64,000 nucleotides of DNA from Eutreptiella sp. 'Long Island Sound 2002' (taxonomy: Eukaryota > Euglenozoa > Euglenophyceae > Eutreptiales > Eutreptiaceae): positions 111,236,611-111,300,610 of the forward strand of contig OZ038379.1 of assembly GCA_964036045.1 (NCBI GenBank), in the 5' to 3' direction. Below the pieces are notes generated by a model. That model was not told the DNA's origin, made no database searches, and saw nothing but the letters and a program-made list of their open reading frames with translations. The translations under genes were made by a program, and so were the position numbers. Shown one piece after another: positions 12,238 through 21,479 of the stretch (position 1 is its first letter; every line of letters begins with the position of its first letter).

Positions 12238-12512
12238 ATGTTGTTCCGGGCAAAGTGTTCCAGTGTTCTAGGCTATCTGGCAGGAACAAAAAAAGTTCAA
12301 AATTTATTTACCCCCCAACCAAGCCTACCCGTACATGGTGGCAAAATATGTTGTTTGCTAGCCTTGGGGGTCCCCGCTGGTATGCTCATATTTGTTGCCC
12401 GGCGCGTTGCCACGTGAAAAAAACTTATTCTCAAAAACAGTTTTTGTTAGAACACCATTGGAACACCGCTGGAACAAGTTATTGGAACGTCGCCGGAACA
12501 AGCACTCTACAA
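12238..12512 (-). mobile_element. Inverted-repeat element of the GTTCCGGCGACGTTCC family
   Basis: One end carries two tandem copies of a TTGTTCC-GCG-GTTCCAA motif and the other end carries the inverted form (GGAACACTTTGCCCGGAAC). The middle is AT-rich and unrelated to the arms. It lies between two minus-strand genes, directly upstream of the helicase reading frame, so it may be an intron of a spliced 5' end or an intergenic MITE. Relatives sit at 13862-13990, 14850-14970 and 16125-16185. Confidence 0.5.
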
Positions 12513-12604
12513 CAAGAGCAAAGCACAAGGTAGGGTAAAATGGTAACATACATTGTTGTGTAGGGTGCCCCCGGGGGCCCATCGGGTTAGTCTCTTGTTC
12601 TCAC

Positions 12605-15600
12605 CTAAAAGTCGTGCGTGGTCGGGGGCCCGGCGGGCGCCCCCGAACTCTTGTCACCCGCCCCACTATCCTCCCCATCTCCCTCACCGACCACACCCCC
12701 TTCACCCACCACCCCTTCACCCTCCACCCCTTCACCCACCACCCCTTCACCCTCCACCCCTTCACCCTCCACCCCTTCTCCCACCACCCCTTCACCCTCC
12801 AGCCCTTCGACCTCCATCCTTTCCCCCTCCACCCCTTCGACCTCTTCCCCGACGCCCCCATCGCGGTTAGCCTCGGTAGCACCCAAACCTGCCCCCGGTC
12901 CATCCCCTTCGTCTCCCCCGTCCCCGTCCCCGTCGTTGCTCTCGTCCCCCTCCTCGTCCGCGTCCGCCTCGTCCTCCTTGTCCTCCTCGGCCGCCATCAT
13001 CTTGGCGAGGAACTTCTTCGCTTGCGTCTTGGTTTTCCAAACCGACACTCTCGGGATGGCGAAGAGTTCGGGGTCTTTGGGGAAGGCGATCCACGTCTCC
13101 CCAACCCCGGGGGGGCCACCCGCGGCAAGGGCCTCTTTGCCCTGCTCGATCCCCCACTGCCCATTGTCCCGAAAAACTACATAGACTTGCTCCCCCGCTT
13201 TGTATTTGCACCCCCCCCCCTCTTGCCTTTGGCTTGGCCTTGGGTTGGGGTTGGGGGGGCGCAGCTCTCTTGGGAGCCTTGCGAGGGGGTTTGGTGGGCT
13301 CCTTGGCCGGGGGGCGGGGCTGGGGCTCCTCGAACGCCGAGGAGTCGGTGGTGGACCCCGAGGAGGAGTCCGTTGAGGAGTCGCTGGACGACTCCTCGCT
13401 GGAGGACTCCCCCGGGAGCCTCTTCCTTTTTTGGGGGGCTGGTTTGGGGGCGCTCTTGGGTTCCCGCTTGGGGAGGGGTTGGGGTTTGGGTTTGGGCTTG
13501 GGTGCTGTTTGGGGGGCTGGGTGGGGGTTCGGGGGTTGGGGTTGCACAGGCGGTGCACACGCAGGCGGGGGGGGGGGCTCTGTGGCCACTTGTTGGCAGT
13601 GCGGCGGCGCTGGGGACATGTCGCCAATGCTGCCCCACCCCTCGATGCGCGTCGCGAGAACGCTGCCGCGGGCTGCCACGTAGTCCATCATGGCCGTGAG
13701 GGACTCGAGCACGGCGACGGGCTGCAAGTGCAACTGCTGAAGCAACGTACCAAAATAGATGGGCCGGGGATCGCTTCCTAGCCAACGAAGGATCACCCGA
13801 ACGGCGCGCGGGTCCGAAGGGTTGACCTGGATGTCCTCCACCTACATGGAGGATAGCCAGGATGAGTGTTCCAGCGACGTTCCAATAAGCTGTTCCGGCG
13901 ACGTTCAAAAGACTTTTCAAACGTTTTTTGGTGACAAATTGGAATGTCGCCAGAACAAACTGTTTGGAACGTCGCCGGAACAATGCACCGGCACGCCAAC
14001 CATGTGCATTTTTGGGCCCTATTGGCCATGGGGACATGCTTGCGGGGGGGGGGGGGCATACCCGCACGCGCGTGTCCACGTTCTCCTTGATCGCCGCCAA
14101 CGCTTGCCGCAATTGCGAGGTCGGTGTGCGCTCACGTTCCGCTAGCACTGCCCGAACGGCAGATTGTTGGTGCCGCTGCGCGTCGTCCTCGCACTTGACG
14201 CGTAGGGCGCCACGCCGCGACAGCGTTTGGCCAACGACGAAGCCATGGTATTTGCCTTCGTCCTCGACCACATAGATGCCGTCGCGGAGGATTCGGGTCC
14301 AATTGGCCCGAAAGAGGACGGTGTCCTTGCGAGGAGTCGCCCTCACCTCGCCAAGGCCGTGGTCGGTCCAACGCTCAAAAATGAGGTGCCAATGGCAACT
14401 CCCCGCACTGACAGACCCCGCGGTTAGAAATTTGCCCCCCTGCGCCTTGTGCCGCTCTGCCGCTCTGCCGCCAACCGCTCAATGTTGGTCATTTGCAACC
14501 GGCCCATCGCCATGCAACAGTGCAGAATGCACCTGACAACGCGGCACCGGGCAATGACCACCACTGGTTCCACGGAACAACCTGCGGCCTTCGGCGATGG
14601 TGTTCCCAACAAGAAGGACGTCCGCTGTGCGTGGTCCGACTCGGTGGTCCAGACCACGTCTTTGCCCCGCCACACAGCGGCGTCGGAGTCCCAAATCCCC
14701 TCTTTGTATAGTGACCCCACTTGTGGGGCCGGTGTGATCCCGATAATGCGGCGCACCCACGGGGAATCACCACCGAGCCAGGCATCGGCCGCTTCCTCAT
14801 GGGAATTGAAGACCACCCGGTGGGTGTCCACGACCTCCTGGATGGCCTAAGAAAAAAACATTCATTTTGTTGGAACCAAATTGTTCCGGTGGCGGTTCCA
14901 ACAAAACACTTGAACGTCGCCGGAACGTCGCCGGAACAAGTTATCGGAATCGCCGGAACAACACGGTGTGTGCGCGGCACACCTTAATATTGTCTTCCCA
15001 AAGGGTTGCTAGGGTCGCCATCGCTTTGTCCCCGCAGATTGCGAGGCCGATGACCCACACGCAGGCGGGAATTCGTCCCCAAAGGCCCATGTTGGCGATG
15101 GACACAGACAATTGGGACCACTCCCCGCTTGCGCACGGGTAGCCATTCCCCCTGACAATGAAAGTCAGGGGGAACGACCAATCGATCATGCGGCACAACG
15201 GGGGTTGGCTACCAATGTAGCGCAGCCATGATGCCCACGGCCAACTGATGCCCGTGGCCTTGGGATCCGAAGTGCTCACTGCGGGGGCCAGCTCCAAGGG
15301 GGCCAGTAGATCTTGCCAGCGCTGCTGGAAAGCCCTCTCAGGGCAAATCGGACGGGCGAATGGAAGGCCCGTGGTCGCGGTGTACTTCAGCCCCCGGAGG
15401 GTGTACACTTCCGAGAGCGTGCGCCAAGCGGATTTGGGCGCACGCAGGTTGAGGATGAGCTCGCAACACTCATCCGGGGGGAGCACCTCGGAGGCGTACT
15501 TGGCGATTGCCCCCTGCTGTATCTCTCGTAGACAGGTTGGTTGGGCCAAGCGCACGGCCACCGCAAATTGGCGGCGGGCGTGTGGAGAGGAGATGGCCCA

Positions 15601-15708
15601 TTCCGCTATGAGCTCCCCAACAAGATCCCCGTCCCGGAGGCTAACAGCACAAGCCAAATGGACGAGGTGGGTGGTTAGTTGCGCAACGCGGGTTTGCGAT
15701 CTAGGCAT
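12605..15708 (-). CDS. Spliced ~915-residue protein of unknown function (three exons)
   Basis: The model joins exon 1 (15708-14983, from ATG), exon 2 (14846-14062) and exon 3 (13841-12605, TAG). Intron 1 starts AAG|GTGTGC and ends TTTCTTAG. Intron 2 starts CGG|GTATGC and ends CCATGTAG. Both junctions keep phase 0. Two homopolymers need a one-base correction: six C at 14435-14440 in exon 2 and ten C at 13211-13220 in exon 3. The first ~240 residues are globular and helical. The middle contains FRANWTRILRDGIYVVEDEG. Exon 3 begins VEDIQVNPSDPRAVRVILRW, passes through a Pro/Lys and Ser/Asp-rich linker to a small folded-looking segment (GEQVYVVFRDNGQWGIEQ), and ends in an acidic VEGEG-type repeat. 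I recognise no family. The architecture suggests a nuclear, nucleic-acid-associated protein, but that is inference. Confidence 0.55.
12640..12860. repeat. CACCCCTTCACC-type 15/30-bp tandem repeat
   Basis: The array encodes the acidic VEGEG/VVGEG tail of the minus-strand protein in exon 3. About a dozen 15-bp units alternate between CACCCTTCACCCTC and CACCACCCCTTCACC forms. Confidence 0.7.
13842..14061 (-). other. Intron 2, built from an inverted-repeat element
   Basis: This 220-bp intron contains a ~120-bp element (about 13862-13990). One arm has two tandem TTGTTCCGGCGACGTTCCAA-like motifs and the opposite arm has two inverted ones, giving a long imperfect hairpin. The donor side carries a G/C homopolymer (14045-14056). 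The splice sites are canonical GT-AG and the flanking exons are in phase. Confidence 0.6.
14847..14982 (-). other. Intron 1, built from the same inverted-repeat family
   Basis: This 136-bp GT-AG intron has a T-rich acceptor tract. Almost its whole length consists of TTGTTCCGGCGACGTTCC-like motifs and their inverted form (GGAACCGCCACCGGAACAA). It shares the motif family with intron 2 of the same gene but not its central sequence, consistent with independent insertions of one family. Confidence 0.65.
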
Positions 15709-16124
15709 GATGAAGCTACAACAATGAACTGCGAAGCGAAATTTGGCAATGCATACCTCTAGGGGAAGATGCCCGTAGACCCACCGAGCATTCAAGCAAG
15801 GAACAAATACCAAAATGGGACCCTAGGCATGGCCACAATGCACAAATCAAACGGGAGAATGGGGACGCCAACGTTGAAAAGTCATACAACGCTGCGTTTG
15901 AAGTACAAGAAACAGCAGGCTTGCAAATGGATACAAAAAATTTGAAATGTGTACACCTAGTGGAAGGTGGCACCAACGGCTCACAATATGTCAACATGGC
16001 CCCGATGAGAAAGACAAGCCTTGAACGCGTTATACATACAAGAAAGAGACAAAAAACATCATTTACGAACTTGGAAACTCACACCGATGGATCTGGTTAT
16101 CTGGCCTGCGGTGGTGTTCGCAAC

Positions 16125-16312
16125 GAGATTGTTCCGGCGGGAATAGTTCCCGTTGGGAATGTTCTAGTCGGGAACAACATTGGGTTTCAAACGCGTACCA
16201 AGGGCAAGGCCATACCCTTTGCCTTGCTGTGGGCCTTTGCCTTGCTGTGGGCCTTTGCCTTTGCCTTGCTAAGGGCCTTTGCCTTGCCAAGGGCCATGGG
16301 GCTGTGTTTGCC
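16125..16312 (+). mobile_element. Inverted-repeat element remnant plus GCCTTGCTGTGGGCC repeats
   Basis: GTTCCGGCGGGAATAGTTCC, GGGAATGTTC and GGGAACAAC motifs (16133-16180) belong to the same family as the introns at 14 kb. They are followed by ACATTGGGTTTCAAA and a short tandem run of CCTTTGCCTTGCTGTGGG. The same junction appears in the opposite orientation at 12.24 kb, so a block has been duplicated. Confidence 0.45.
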
Positions 16313-16325
16313 CTCCGTTTGGCAT

Positions 16326-16502
16326 GTTGTCCGGGGCGGGGCGCTGTGGCCGGGGACCGAGAGCAAACTCCTGCGGCGCAGAGGCCTGCAGAAGGTGAGT
16401 TGGGGGTTGAAAGATGACCCTGGTCGGGGCGCTGTGGCCGGGGAACGAGGGCGATCTCCTGCGGCTCAGCAGCCTGCAGTAGGTGAGGTGGGGGTTTTCA
16501 AG
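16326..16502. repeat. Two further copies of the ~86-bp minisatellite seen at 3.5 kb
   Basis: The units start near 16333 and 16416. They share the GTCGGGGCGCTGTGGCC head and the CTGCGGCTCAGC-GCCTGCAG tail with the 3.5-kb array. The minus-strand frame across it reads LLQASAPQEFALGPRPQ, the same repeat peptide. Confidence 0.65.
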
Positions 16503-17101
16503 CACCACTGCTGCATGCTCCTCGTCCCTGGAAAGGAAATGCGAACGGCTAATTCGCATGCCCTCTTGCCACACCCGCAAGGGGTTTTTCTTGGGCTGCT
16601 GAACTGCAAACCGGTACATCGCTCGGCGGTTCAGCACCCCGTCTACGAAATACTGAACCCACCCCCGTGATTCTCCCGGACGAGCTGCAATGTTTTGGCA
16701 CTGTAGGGGCCGTGAAAAGTGGGTTTGGGGGGGGTGGGGGGGTCCTTGGGTACGTACTTGGGGGGTTGTGGGGGGGATGGCGGTGGAACGGCAGTGCTCA
16801 TCAGGGCCTCCTCCACGGCTTCCAGGGCTACCAGGTATGGGGTTGAGGAAACGTGGGGTCTCCGTGGAGGACTTACTGGCGTTGGAGAGGTTGTTGGTGA
16901 AAGGGGAGAGGGGGGCGGTGCTGGCAATGGAGGCTGGGGCGAGGCCAGTTCGCTGAGACACTTCTCAGCGTCAGAGTCCCACGGTGGCGAGGGGGGTTGG
17001 TCTCCAAACCGCAAGAGCTCCGGCAGATCCCCCCAACTACATTCCGGGAACGAAGGGCTTGAGGGGACGGAAGAGGCGACACTAAGGGGGCTAGACGACA
17101 T
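16503..17101 (-). CDS. Pro/Ser-rich protein of unknown function, one frame break
   Basis: The frame starts at an ATG at 17101 with MSSSPLSVASSVPSSPSFPE. It has a long Pro-rich region, then a folded-looking stretch (STPYLVALEAVEEALMSTAV) and a second Pro-rich linker. It runs into a stop right after a five-base homopolymer at 16662-16666. The adjacent frame then continues sensibly (WVQYFVDGVLNRRAMYRFAV, then KKNPLRVWQEGMRISRSHFL) and reads on into the minisatellite. A one-base indel at the homopolymer would restore one protein of at least 200 residues. No domain is recognised. Confidence 0.4.
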
Positions 17102-17399
17102 GGCAAACTGCGGCCCGCAGTGGGTGGGGGATGAACGCGTGGGTGCTGGGGCAGGCCCAACTCCAATGTCTGGGTCAGAGACGCAATGGTCTAGACCCAA
17201 GACGCACGTCCTCGCCTCAAGGGGGAGGTAGGTAACAAAAGAGTGCCCTATGTGTAGAAGAGGCTCAGTGCACACGCGTCTCCTATGCAATACACGCATT
17301 TCCCTTTGTCTCAGTAAGAGGCACAACATGCAACAATTACATATACCAGGAAATCAGGACCAAATTAAATCAAAACGAAATACCTGCAAGTTGTCAACC

Positions 17400-19030
17400 A
17401 CCAATACCCGCATAGTAGAGCCCCTTCTCAGGTTTTTTTTTGGATCACAGTGAAACTTCTGCATCACCCAACTCAAATGCAGTCCGCCACATTGGACAGT
17501 ACTGCGCCCAGCAAGGCACAATGAAAAAGAGACCTTGCGGCCGGAATCTGCGCAAAGACCCAGACAAGCTGTCAGGGTAGGGGCTGGCATATGTCGTGCA
17601 AAAACAGGGTGCAGGAGGGCTGAGTGCAGTGGTTTTCGGCAAGTTTGGCAAACACGCAGATCCGTTGGAGTATGGGGAGATGCCTTGCTCCATCCAACAA
17701 AATAGGGCCTAAAACAGTAGGTCCCCAGACGGATTGTTCCCACATGGGTGACACATCATCGAAGGGGATGCATACATACAAAGCACAACCTGGGTACACA
17801 TGTGCATGCAGATACCTACAAATCGGGACCATCAAATAAAATAAAAACAAATCAAACAGAACCAAAACACAAACATCAGCAAAGCAGACCCCCGTCTCAG
17901 TATTAGCAAAGTAACCAAAACAGCCAAAGCAGAGCCCCTTCTCATTACATTGTTTTTGGTGGAAGCGTCAGCCTCCCGGCGCCATACGTGGGGATGTTTG
18001 AAATTTGTCTCTGGGGCTCCTTAGGGATGCTGCTGCTGCGAAGCTGGATCCCTTCCCGGTGGAACGTAGAGTTGGATGGTACTGATTTTCGCAGGCTTAG
18101 GCAAATGCTCTTTCACGCCCCACTTTCTCAACAGCTCTGCCAACCCAAACAGGGCCTAAGAAAAAAGGTCCCTGCGGGAGTATGTGCCTCTGCTATGGGG
18201 GAAGCACAGACCCGATGTCGGCGGAGCATCCCCCTGCGTTTGCGCCCTTGGTAACAAAAAATCATGAAAGGGGATGCATAAAACCTGTAACACACATTTG
18301 GCAACACAACAACAGAGAGGAGCCCCTTCTCAGCTATACCCCTGCATGTGCACAAAGGACCTTGCATTGGATTCATGGTTTTTTGGGGAGCGCTGTACCA
18401 CAGCGTTGTACCACAATGTTACATGCTAAGCGTGTCAACTGTTTGCTTGGGGACCCACATCAGGTGCGGTATTGGCTGTACTAGGATGAAGATTTGCGCA
18501 TTGGCACTGGCAGTGGCATTTTAAAAAATCCGTGGAACACAACACAGGGCCTAAGAAAAAGGTCCCTGCAGGGGTCTGCGCATGGCTCCCTGCTGCGGCC
18601 CAGACCCAAGTTCCACAGAGCAGGCCCGTGCACACACAACGTCGCCATCATCGAAGGGGCTGAAAATGGTTGGAAACTGCACGACCCACATCTACTAACA
18701 ACAAATCGGGACGGGGTCGCAATACGTGGATGCAAATACCAGGAAATCAGAACCCCTTCTCAGTTGTTGTCAGCGCATTCTTCATCGAAGGGGTCTGTGG
18801 TCGTAGGTGCCAGGGCCTAGACCACACACAGCTAAAACACCTCAAGGATGTTCTGCATAATGAAATGGTCAGCACATTCTGATCGGATGCAGAAACAAAC
18901 ATGTCAAAACCCCTTCTGAGCTGTTGCCAGCATCATCACTGAAGGGGTATATGGTCGTAGGCGCCAAGGCCTAGACCACACACAACCAAAACACCTCCAG
19001 GGTGTTCTGCATAATGACATTGAAACACCA
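17400..19030. repeat. Degenerate tandem repeats with ~400-bp periodicity, no gene
   Basis: The block lacks a credible gene. Landmarks recur with ~390-450-bp spacing: AGCCCCTTCTCAG-type strings, GGGCCTAAGAAAAAGGTCCC (near 17703, 18153 and 18545) and ATCGAAGGGG. At the right end a cleaner duplication (18751-18870 and 18908-19030, period 157) shares CCCCTTCT, GGTCGTAGG and GTTCTGCATAATGA. The GGGCC..GGTCCC strings are imperfect inverted repeats. Confidence 0.6.
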
Positions 19031-19039
19031 GCAAAATGT

Positions 19040-20040
19040 TTGTGTGAGTGTGCTAGCCTGAGGTCCTGGAGCAAGGTACAAAAATGGTATCCTAATTATA
19101 CCCAAGTCTGCACCCTTGCTAAACCCGGCGGATGTCTTTACACGGTGCGATGGGGTACACCCCACGTCTCTCCGCCCCTAGGTGCCCAATTTCTGTGCTG
19201 GCACCAGAAAACCTTGGGGAATACCCAGCGCTAACGCCAAGGTATTGGTTTTGTCTAACTACCTACCTACTGCAGTGGAGGGGTGGCCAAAAGCTATGAG
19301 GCATGAAAACGCCTGTTTGCTATGTGGCCAAAACCTAGGCTACCACTGCCATTGCCCACCGAAAACCCTGTTAAAATTCCAGGAAACTGGCAGCACAGTG
19401 ACACACACACTGCAGGTCCTACACAACCTACTGTGGACCCGGCCTTCGAAGGATGACATCATCCAGGCCTTCCACTACTACACGCACACGCTACTTGGTG
19501 CTGCTGTCAACAAGGTCGTAGGCCCTACTGGCCTTCCTGTGAGAAGCGAACAAAACACAGAGCTGCTAAGCTGCTGTGGCCTGACAGGGACGCCATTACG
19601 CGTACCCCTGCCAGGGCTTGGAGGGAAGGAGTGCAGTGGGGCGCAGCATGAATACGTGTCGTTCATGGCGGAGTCGTTCATCATCTTCTTCGCTGCTTCC
19701 CCATTTGTTTGGTGTGATCTGCGCCCTTTTTGCTGGGCAAAAAATTGCGCGGTCGAAGACAGCAAAGTGCACCAATCACCCTGACCTACAACACCTGAGA
19801 GGTTCACATGCAGGCACTGTTTTGGGCCGAGGAACCTAACCACCCTCGCCGTATTATACGGGTCCTCGAGTGGAATATAATACGCTGTCCCAAAACAGGT
19901 CCTTCCAAGCAAGCAAGCTTAAGGAACTCCGCCCGTTCTCTTATAGAACGTAGGGCGGAGCCCCTGGGTAACCTAAACAAGGGTTTACCGAGCGCACCAC
20001 GCGTGGCCTACCCTTTAATGCGTCATGTGCGTGCACAGGA
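19040..20040. other. Unique sequence without a recognisable gene; two inverted repeats
   Basis: Short open frames occur on both strands, but none has domain-like content. Two hairpin-capable sites stand out: CGTATTATA / TATAATACG with a 17-base spacer (19850-19884), and a stronger structure at 19927-19960. Confidence 0.4.
19927..19960. other. Strong stem-loop
   Basis: An outer stem CTCCGCCC (19927-19934) pairs with GGGCGGAG (19953-19960). An inner stem GTTCT/AGAAC encloses the loop CTTAT. A three-base GTA bulge separates the two stems on the 3' side. It lies in a gene-poor stretch and its function is unknown. Confidence 0.5.
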
Positions 20041-20044
20041 GACA

Positions 20045-20187
20045 CAATCTCAAGCTCAATCGCAATGACTCTACCAGGGGGTGGCCCCTCCTGGGCTTAC
20101 TCACCTTACCTACCGCAATCTCAAGGTCAATCGCAATGACTCTACCAGGGGGTGGCCCCTCCTGGGCTTCCTCACCTTACGTACCGC
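20045..20187. repeat. 71-bp tandem duplication
   Basis: Two near-identical copies start at CAATCTCAAG (20045 and 20116) and contain ACTCTACCAGGGGGTGGCCC. A second small duplication follows (20251 and 20314, CCATTTTCCTGAAG, period 63), then long G runs up to about 20500. Confidence 0.85.
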
Positions 20188-20844
20188 TGCAAGCGAAAGG
20201 AGAGCAAACAACATGACATGCACACATGCACGCATATTTTCCCCAACCCACCATTTTCCTGAAGAGAAGTTCCTGTGTCTCTGTGGGGGTGGGGGGGTTA
20301 CTGCCCTTTTATCCCCATTTTCCTGAAGTGAAGTTCCTGTGTGTCTTGTGGGGGGGGGGGGGGGGGGCTGCACTTTTATTATTCGAAACGGGGGGGGGTA
20401 CTATGCTTTCCCCCATGTTGAACGTTTTCCGAGGTTCCATATTTTCCCACTTTCCACTTGTCCACTAGTCTGATATTGGGGGGGGGGGGAGCTCTATCAT
20501 GGGGGGCTTGGGTGTTGGGGGTTGGGGGGGATGGTCCATAAAAGTCTGAAGTCTAAAGTTTGATAGCCCATTGGGTTACTATACCCATAGCTGATCAGTA
20601 GGTACAGCTATCCCCCCATCATGGTGTACGCCAACGGCGTGGGAGCCCGACAAAAAGAATCACGGTTGCGGTCCTATTACAAACAAGCCCCACTGGCAGT
20701 CGTCCACGTGGTTACGTCTGCTCTCGCCGTAACTCCAACACTTCGACACGCTGCATGAGGGACCACTCTCGGGAGTCGCACTGAGAGGGCCGAGATCTTG
20801 CTCCATTTTTCTTCGTCCCCACATATGCACTGAATCATGGTTAG

Positions 20845-21360
20845 TTAGTTGCGCTTTGTACAGGTGTGGCATCTTGTGTGCTGCGCGTAATTGTGATTGC
20901 CGCAGTGGGGGCAGATCCGATCCCCCGGCTCAATCGTGGCCGTCACCTTCCTGTCCTTCCCTTTCCGACCTTTTCGCAGTTGTTGCTGCACCATGCTATA
21001 CCCATCTCCGATCTTACAAAGCTCCCTGAGCTCAAACTTGGACCAGCGGCACTTGCGACACTGCACCCACTCAGCTTTGTGATGTAGCCCACATACGTGG
21101 CACGTCCAATCGCCCCGCTTCCTTGTGGGCGTTGTGTGCCCTGTTGTTTCACCATCTAGGGTCCGATGAACCTGCTGATCCATCGATTGGCTTCCAGTGG
21201 GAGGAGGGAGCGAAGACGGACCGAGCGAAAAAGAACGGAGCGGACTAGCGGGACACTCGATCGCAACATCTGAGGTCCCGTACGCGGAAGGCTCGGGCTC
21301 GTCCATTGGGTGTCGCTGTTCCACGGTGGTGCTGAGCGTGGACATAAAGTGGGAGTCCAT
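20845..21360 (-). CDS. Zinc-finger protein, RanBP2-like CxxC pair plus second CxxC ribbon
   Basis: The frame gives 171 residues from an ATG at 21360. The first ~80 are Ser/Pro-rich. A RanBP2-type-like finger follows (DWTCHVCGLHHKAEWVQCRK: W-x-C-x2-C then C-x2-C). After a basic linker (RKGRKGKDRK) a second CxxC..CxxC ribbon (ICPHCGNHNYAQHTRCHTC) sits at the C-terminus. Known fingers of the first type bind ssRNA or ubiquitin, so a nucleic-acid-binding role is plausible. Nothing adjacent on this strand helps. It could be a host gene or the ORF1-like part of a retroelement. Confidence 0.5.
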   Translation of the reverse strand: MDSHFMSTLSTTVEQRHPMDEPEPSAYGTSDVAIECPASPLRSFSLGPSSLPPPTGSQSMDQQVHRTLDGETTGHTTPTRKRGDWTCHVCGLHHKAEWVQCRKCRWSKFELRELCKIGDGYSMVQQQLRKGRKGKDRKVTATIEPGDRICPHCGNHNYAQHTRCHTCTKRN

Positions 21361-21479
21361 GAAGACAAACTCTGCATGAGCAGCATCATCAGAGACGCAA
21401 GAGCTTGTGTGGGCGGGTGGAAATAAGTGTCGCAGCGTGAGTGAGACGAGGGTAGTTGGCGATCACAGAGCACGGCAGG

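Noticed and set aside
11298-12533. 411-codon plus-strand frame antisense to the helicase
   Set aside because: The minus strand carries all SF1 helicase motifs. The antisense frame has no domain.
12614-13699. Plus-strand His/Pro- and Gly-rich frames opposite the 12.6-13.8 kb gene
   Set aside because: They are shadows of the acidic and Pro-rich repeats on the minus strand. The minus strand has intron junctions and consistent composition.
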